Part shown: positions 61,142 to 64,000 of the stretch, piece after piece
Layout: each line of letters opens with the position of its first letter
Position numbering within the stretch: position 1 is the stretch's first letter
Source of the DNA: Atopsyche davidsoni
Lineage: Eukaryota; Arthropoda; Insecta; Trichoptera; Hydrobiosidae
Direction: 5' to 3'
DNA: 64,000 nucleotides
Assembly (NCBI GenBank): GCA_022113835.1
Contig: JAILWY010000023.1
Span: 12,088,001-12,152,000 of the forward strand
The notes under the pieces: generated by a model
Told to the model about the DNA's origin: nothing
Seen by the model: the letters and a program-made list of their open reading frames with translations, nothing else
The model's database searches: none
Translations under genes and position numbers: made by a program

Positions 61142-62230
61142 ATAATAAATGTTCTAAGCGGATGTAAAAATAATCAACATTTATGATAAGAAGCAAAATA
61201 TTTTTTTGCCTTGTGTAACAGTTTCATTTTGAATGAGTTAAATAAGCTTCAATGATTTTACTAGTTTTTTTAAAGAGCGAAATAAACAATATTCACGCTA
61301 TAAACTTTATATTTGCCTCTTCAAATGATTTTAAAAAATGTAGTAATAATTTTTATGAGATAATTTCAATTTTTTAGATGGCAAGAATACAGGATTTGTG
61401 TTTATTAAAATAATTTACTAAGCTTGTTTATAAAATAGCCGGGACGTATGTCATCTATTTTATTGGCTGTTATATTTTAATGGTTTATTTAAATTTTATT
61501 TACTTCACATAATAATTCTTCGTTTTTGAAAAAGAATGCAGCGAAAACACAAATAAAGTGATTTGTTAGTACCTATAATATATTGTTAAATGTGCTGTTT
61601 TAGAGAGTAATAATCGTAAAACTATGTTTATGGTAGTTTATAATAATTTAGTAGGTTACCATCTACCTTGAACTTTAAAAGAAGATCGTCTTTTATAAAA
61701 TATAGTTTTCTGAATCAAATACATATATACGAGAATTTTCTGTCACATTTTTTTTGAGGTTTAACATGTGATAACAAGTATCAAATTTATATTTTAATAC
61801 CATAATCTCAATCTATAGAAACAACATTAAAAAAAAAATCAAACATAAACTAATTCAGACTAATTATGCTATAATTTATATTAGCCAAGGTCTATTTATA
61901 CAATTAATTCATGTCTTTTTAAAATTGCTTTAATCAATGCATATATTAAAAAGGGGAATAAATTTAAAAAAATTCAATCGTAAATATTGTATAAAAAGTA
62001 TTTTTATACCATATTAATGCTGGTAAATAAAATTGACTACTTAAATATACATGCGAAATAATAAATGCCAACATTTCTACATAATTAAATTATTTCACTT
62101 ATTTATTGAATATTATTCCATTTATGCTTTTAAGACAAATAATAATAAAAAATTATGTCATCTTCATAAAAGTTTTAAAAATATATTTATATGCAATGAA
62201 TCAAGTAAACCAGGATATCTAACAAATAAC
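61139..62230. other. AT-rich stretch
   Basis: Nothing recognised. Confidence 0.5.
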
Positions 62231-62239
62231 ACATGACCT

Positions 62240-62480
62240 GATTTCAAGCTTATACTTTTGACAGTATAAAGAATATCTTTCAAATTTATTGCCGCACGCG
62301 ATCGGCACTCTTCCAAGAAAAAGCTACAGAAAAAGCTCGGCTGTTGTGTCTCTCCTGTGGTCCAGATATTCATTTTATCGTACATCCCTTTGTTGGTGCT
62401 CGTTTTGTTTGTCAGACAAAAATGTCGCACAAAAGAATACGTCGACGGTAATCTATGGGTAAATGTGGGTCCGATAAAAT
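62240..62480. other. Mixed-complexity block
   Basis: About 240 bp, higher GC, with the palindrome TTTGTCAGACAAA near 62410. An 88-codon minus frame crosses it without recognisable motifs. Confidence 0.28.
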
Positions 62481-63039
62481 AAGGCTACGAACAGGTACCA
62501 TATGGACCTCTAATAAATTAGAATGTTATCAGACTGAAATGTGAGGATATTTCTGGATTGATTCATTCTATAATTTACATTGAAATAAATGATTCAGCTT
62601 TTATTTCTAACATTCATTTTTAAGTTTAGTTTTATTTACGCAATAAACATAGCTCGATACCACATATCTGCAAAATTAAAAACACGATAAAATAAAATTT
62701 ATTGTAAAGTTAATGAAGAAAGATGTTAATATATTTAATGAACTTGTCCAAATTTTAAAAAGAAATAAGCATTCTAAGATAAAAAAAATAAGATTTCATA
62801 CATCACCGATCGGCACCGATTGATGCTCTATTAAACATAGAAAATTTATTTAACCCGAAGTTAATATAAATTCCATAAATTCCCTGCATACCTTTTACAA
62901 AACGGGACCACAAAAAGCAAACACACGAGCATGAAAAAAATCTGAATAATTTATCGCGGCACGGAGGTCGATCGATAATCTAAGCCATAAATGTCTTCAA
63001 TATTAGAAAATATCCAACGTCTTTAAAAATAGATAAACC

Positions 63040-63410
63040 TGCGCCTCTATACTTAACGACGCGCGGCGTCGCAGCCAAACTAAAGAGCTTCGTTCCGTGG
63101 ACGATTTCCCTAATCAGAAGACTCGCGTTAAAATTTGCCTAACAAATTCCGTCGTAAAAGTCCATTTTGTCAGTGACCAGCTGGTAATAAGATGACGTCT
63201 CTGGAGATTATGCAGATGAGGGTGTGGGCAAGGTTGATATATTTTATTACGAGTTGAAGATGCGCAGAGCGGCCCGCCGTACGTCTCGAGTCGCAGGTGC
63301 CCCCTCCGTTATCCACCTGCTGAATCAGCTAGCGGACATTTGCGTCGGCGGTCCTGCCACACTGGTCTACGAGAGATGCTCGAGTGGCTTATGTACGTTG
63401 ACTATAATAA
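63040..63410. promoter_or_regulatory. GC-enriched block with paired inverted E-boxes
   Basis: GCAGGTG (63293-63299) and CACCTGC (63314-63320) form an inverted pair 14 bp apart, the core recognised by Snail/ZEB-type zinc fingers and some bHLH proteins. CAGCTGG lies near 63178. A 69-codon frame at 63224-63433 has no recognised motif. Candidate enhancer or silencer. Confidence 0.37.
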
Positions 63411-64000
63411 ACATCTATATATATTTTTATTAAATTTTATTGTTATTATTATCAGATACGAGGAAAACATTTACATGAAAATAAAGTGAAAAGGAAAAAT
63501 GCGCATTACTATTACATACATATATTTCATTTGGCAATGTGATGTAGAGAAATTTGATTTACCAAGTATAGTAAAACAATATTTAATCTTATATTAGTGT
63601 ACTTACTTGGTTATACAAGGATAAAGTTTATAGTATATAGTCAACCGCTTTAAGAAAGTGTGTTTTATACCTGGGAAAATCAGAGTAATACATATATCAA
63701 TGGCGTCCAAACTATACAAAAAACACACACACACATATAAAAAATATATATTTTTAACATAATTTTAGAACACAAAAGTGATTAAAGCTTTAGTTAGTAT
63801 AAACTGAGTTTATTACGGGAAATTTAATCACTATCATTAATATGTGTAATTAAGAAAAAGATTTATTGTTCCAGCAAAATATTTTTAAATTAATGTACCT
63901 GAAAAAAAGTGTAAGCACCAATATCAAATTACATTTAGTACCAGCGAATACTAAATTATATAATTAACATGGATCGGCACGTGTTTATTGCTATTTTAAT
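63411..64000. other. AT-rich right edge with short (AC)n
   Basis: (AC)6 at about 63723-63735. The minus strand at about 63605 reads CCAA|GTAAGTACAC, donor-like, but no exon can be delimited. Confidence 0.4.

Noticed and set aside
1..64000. CRISPR array, operon structure, rRNA, autonomous transposon
   Set aside because: No regular spaced direct repeats, no bacterial gene organisation, no rRNA-like sequence, and no transposase or reverse-transcriptase motif on either strand.

Overview
The window is eukaryotic, AT-rich, almost gene-free DNA. It is most likely from an insect, and Lepidoptera is my best guess. The insect call rests on one diagnostic exon: minus-strand 3322-3399 encodes 26 residues ([11 protein letters not shown]...TCEGCK) that match the start of the knirps-family (NR0A: knirps / knirps-like / eagle) nuclear-receptor DNA-binding domain. 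The exon has a clean acceptor directly before its ATG and a clean donor after GCK. The order-level call rests only on base composition and repeat style, so it is weak.

Layout. Positions 1-3321 are the first coding intron of that gene, running off the left edge; the second zinc-finger exon is not in the window. Positions 3400-64000 lie upstream of the start codon. I find no other recognisable protein domain there, so this is either a very long 5' intron or intergenic regulatory DNA. A good candidate for the gene's first non-coding exon lies at about 39724-39898 on the minus strand: TATATAAAG box, GC-rich exon, CAG|GTGAG donor. A weaker alternative is at 46587-46690.

The upstream DNA alternates between very AT-rich stretches and GC-enriched blocks of 150-570 bp. 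That is the look of an enhancer-rich domain around a developmental regulator. Several blocks share sequence words: GCCAATCA occurs at five places, the palindrome TCACGTGA at five places between 37 and 51.5 kb, and TGCGCAG-type words cluster at 54.43-54.52 kb. The most GC-rich sector is 52.96-54.56 kb.

Repeats are sparse but informative. There are two diverged copies of a tRNA-derived element whose flanks fold back on each other (about 348-588 and 9769-9968). Two hairpin elements share a TTGGCGAA / GGTCACCAATAA core (13454-13640 and 20057-20145). A 297-bp retroposed insertion carries a GATA tail and a perfect 15-bp target duplication (12273-12599). Several perfect palindromes and AT microsatellites are also listed. 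Two short open frames merit a low-confidence mention: a signal-peptide-like ORF at 11982-12098 and a possible spliced micro-ORF at 46501-47264. Nearly all other open frames look like chance.
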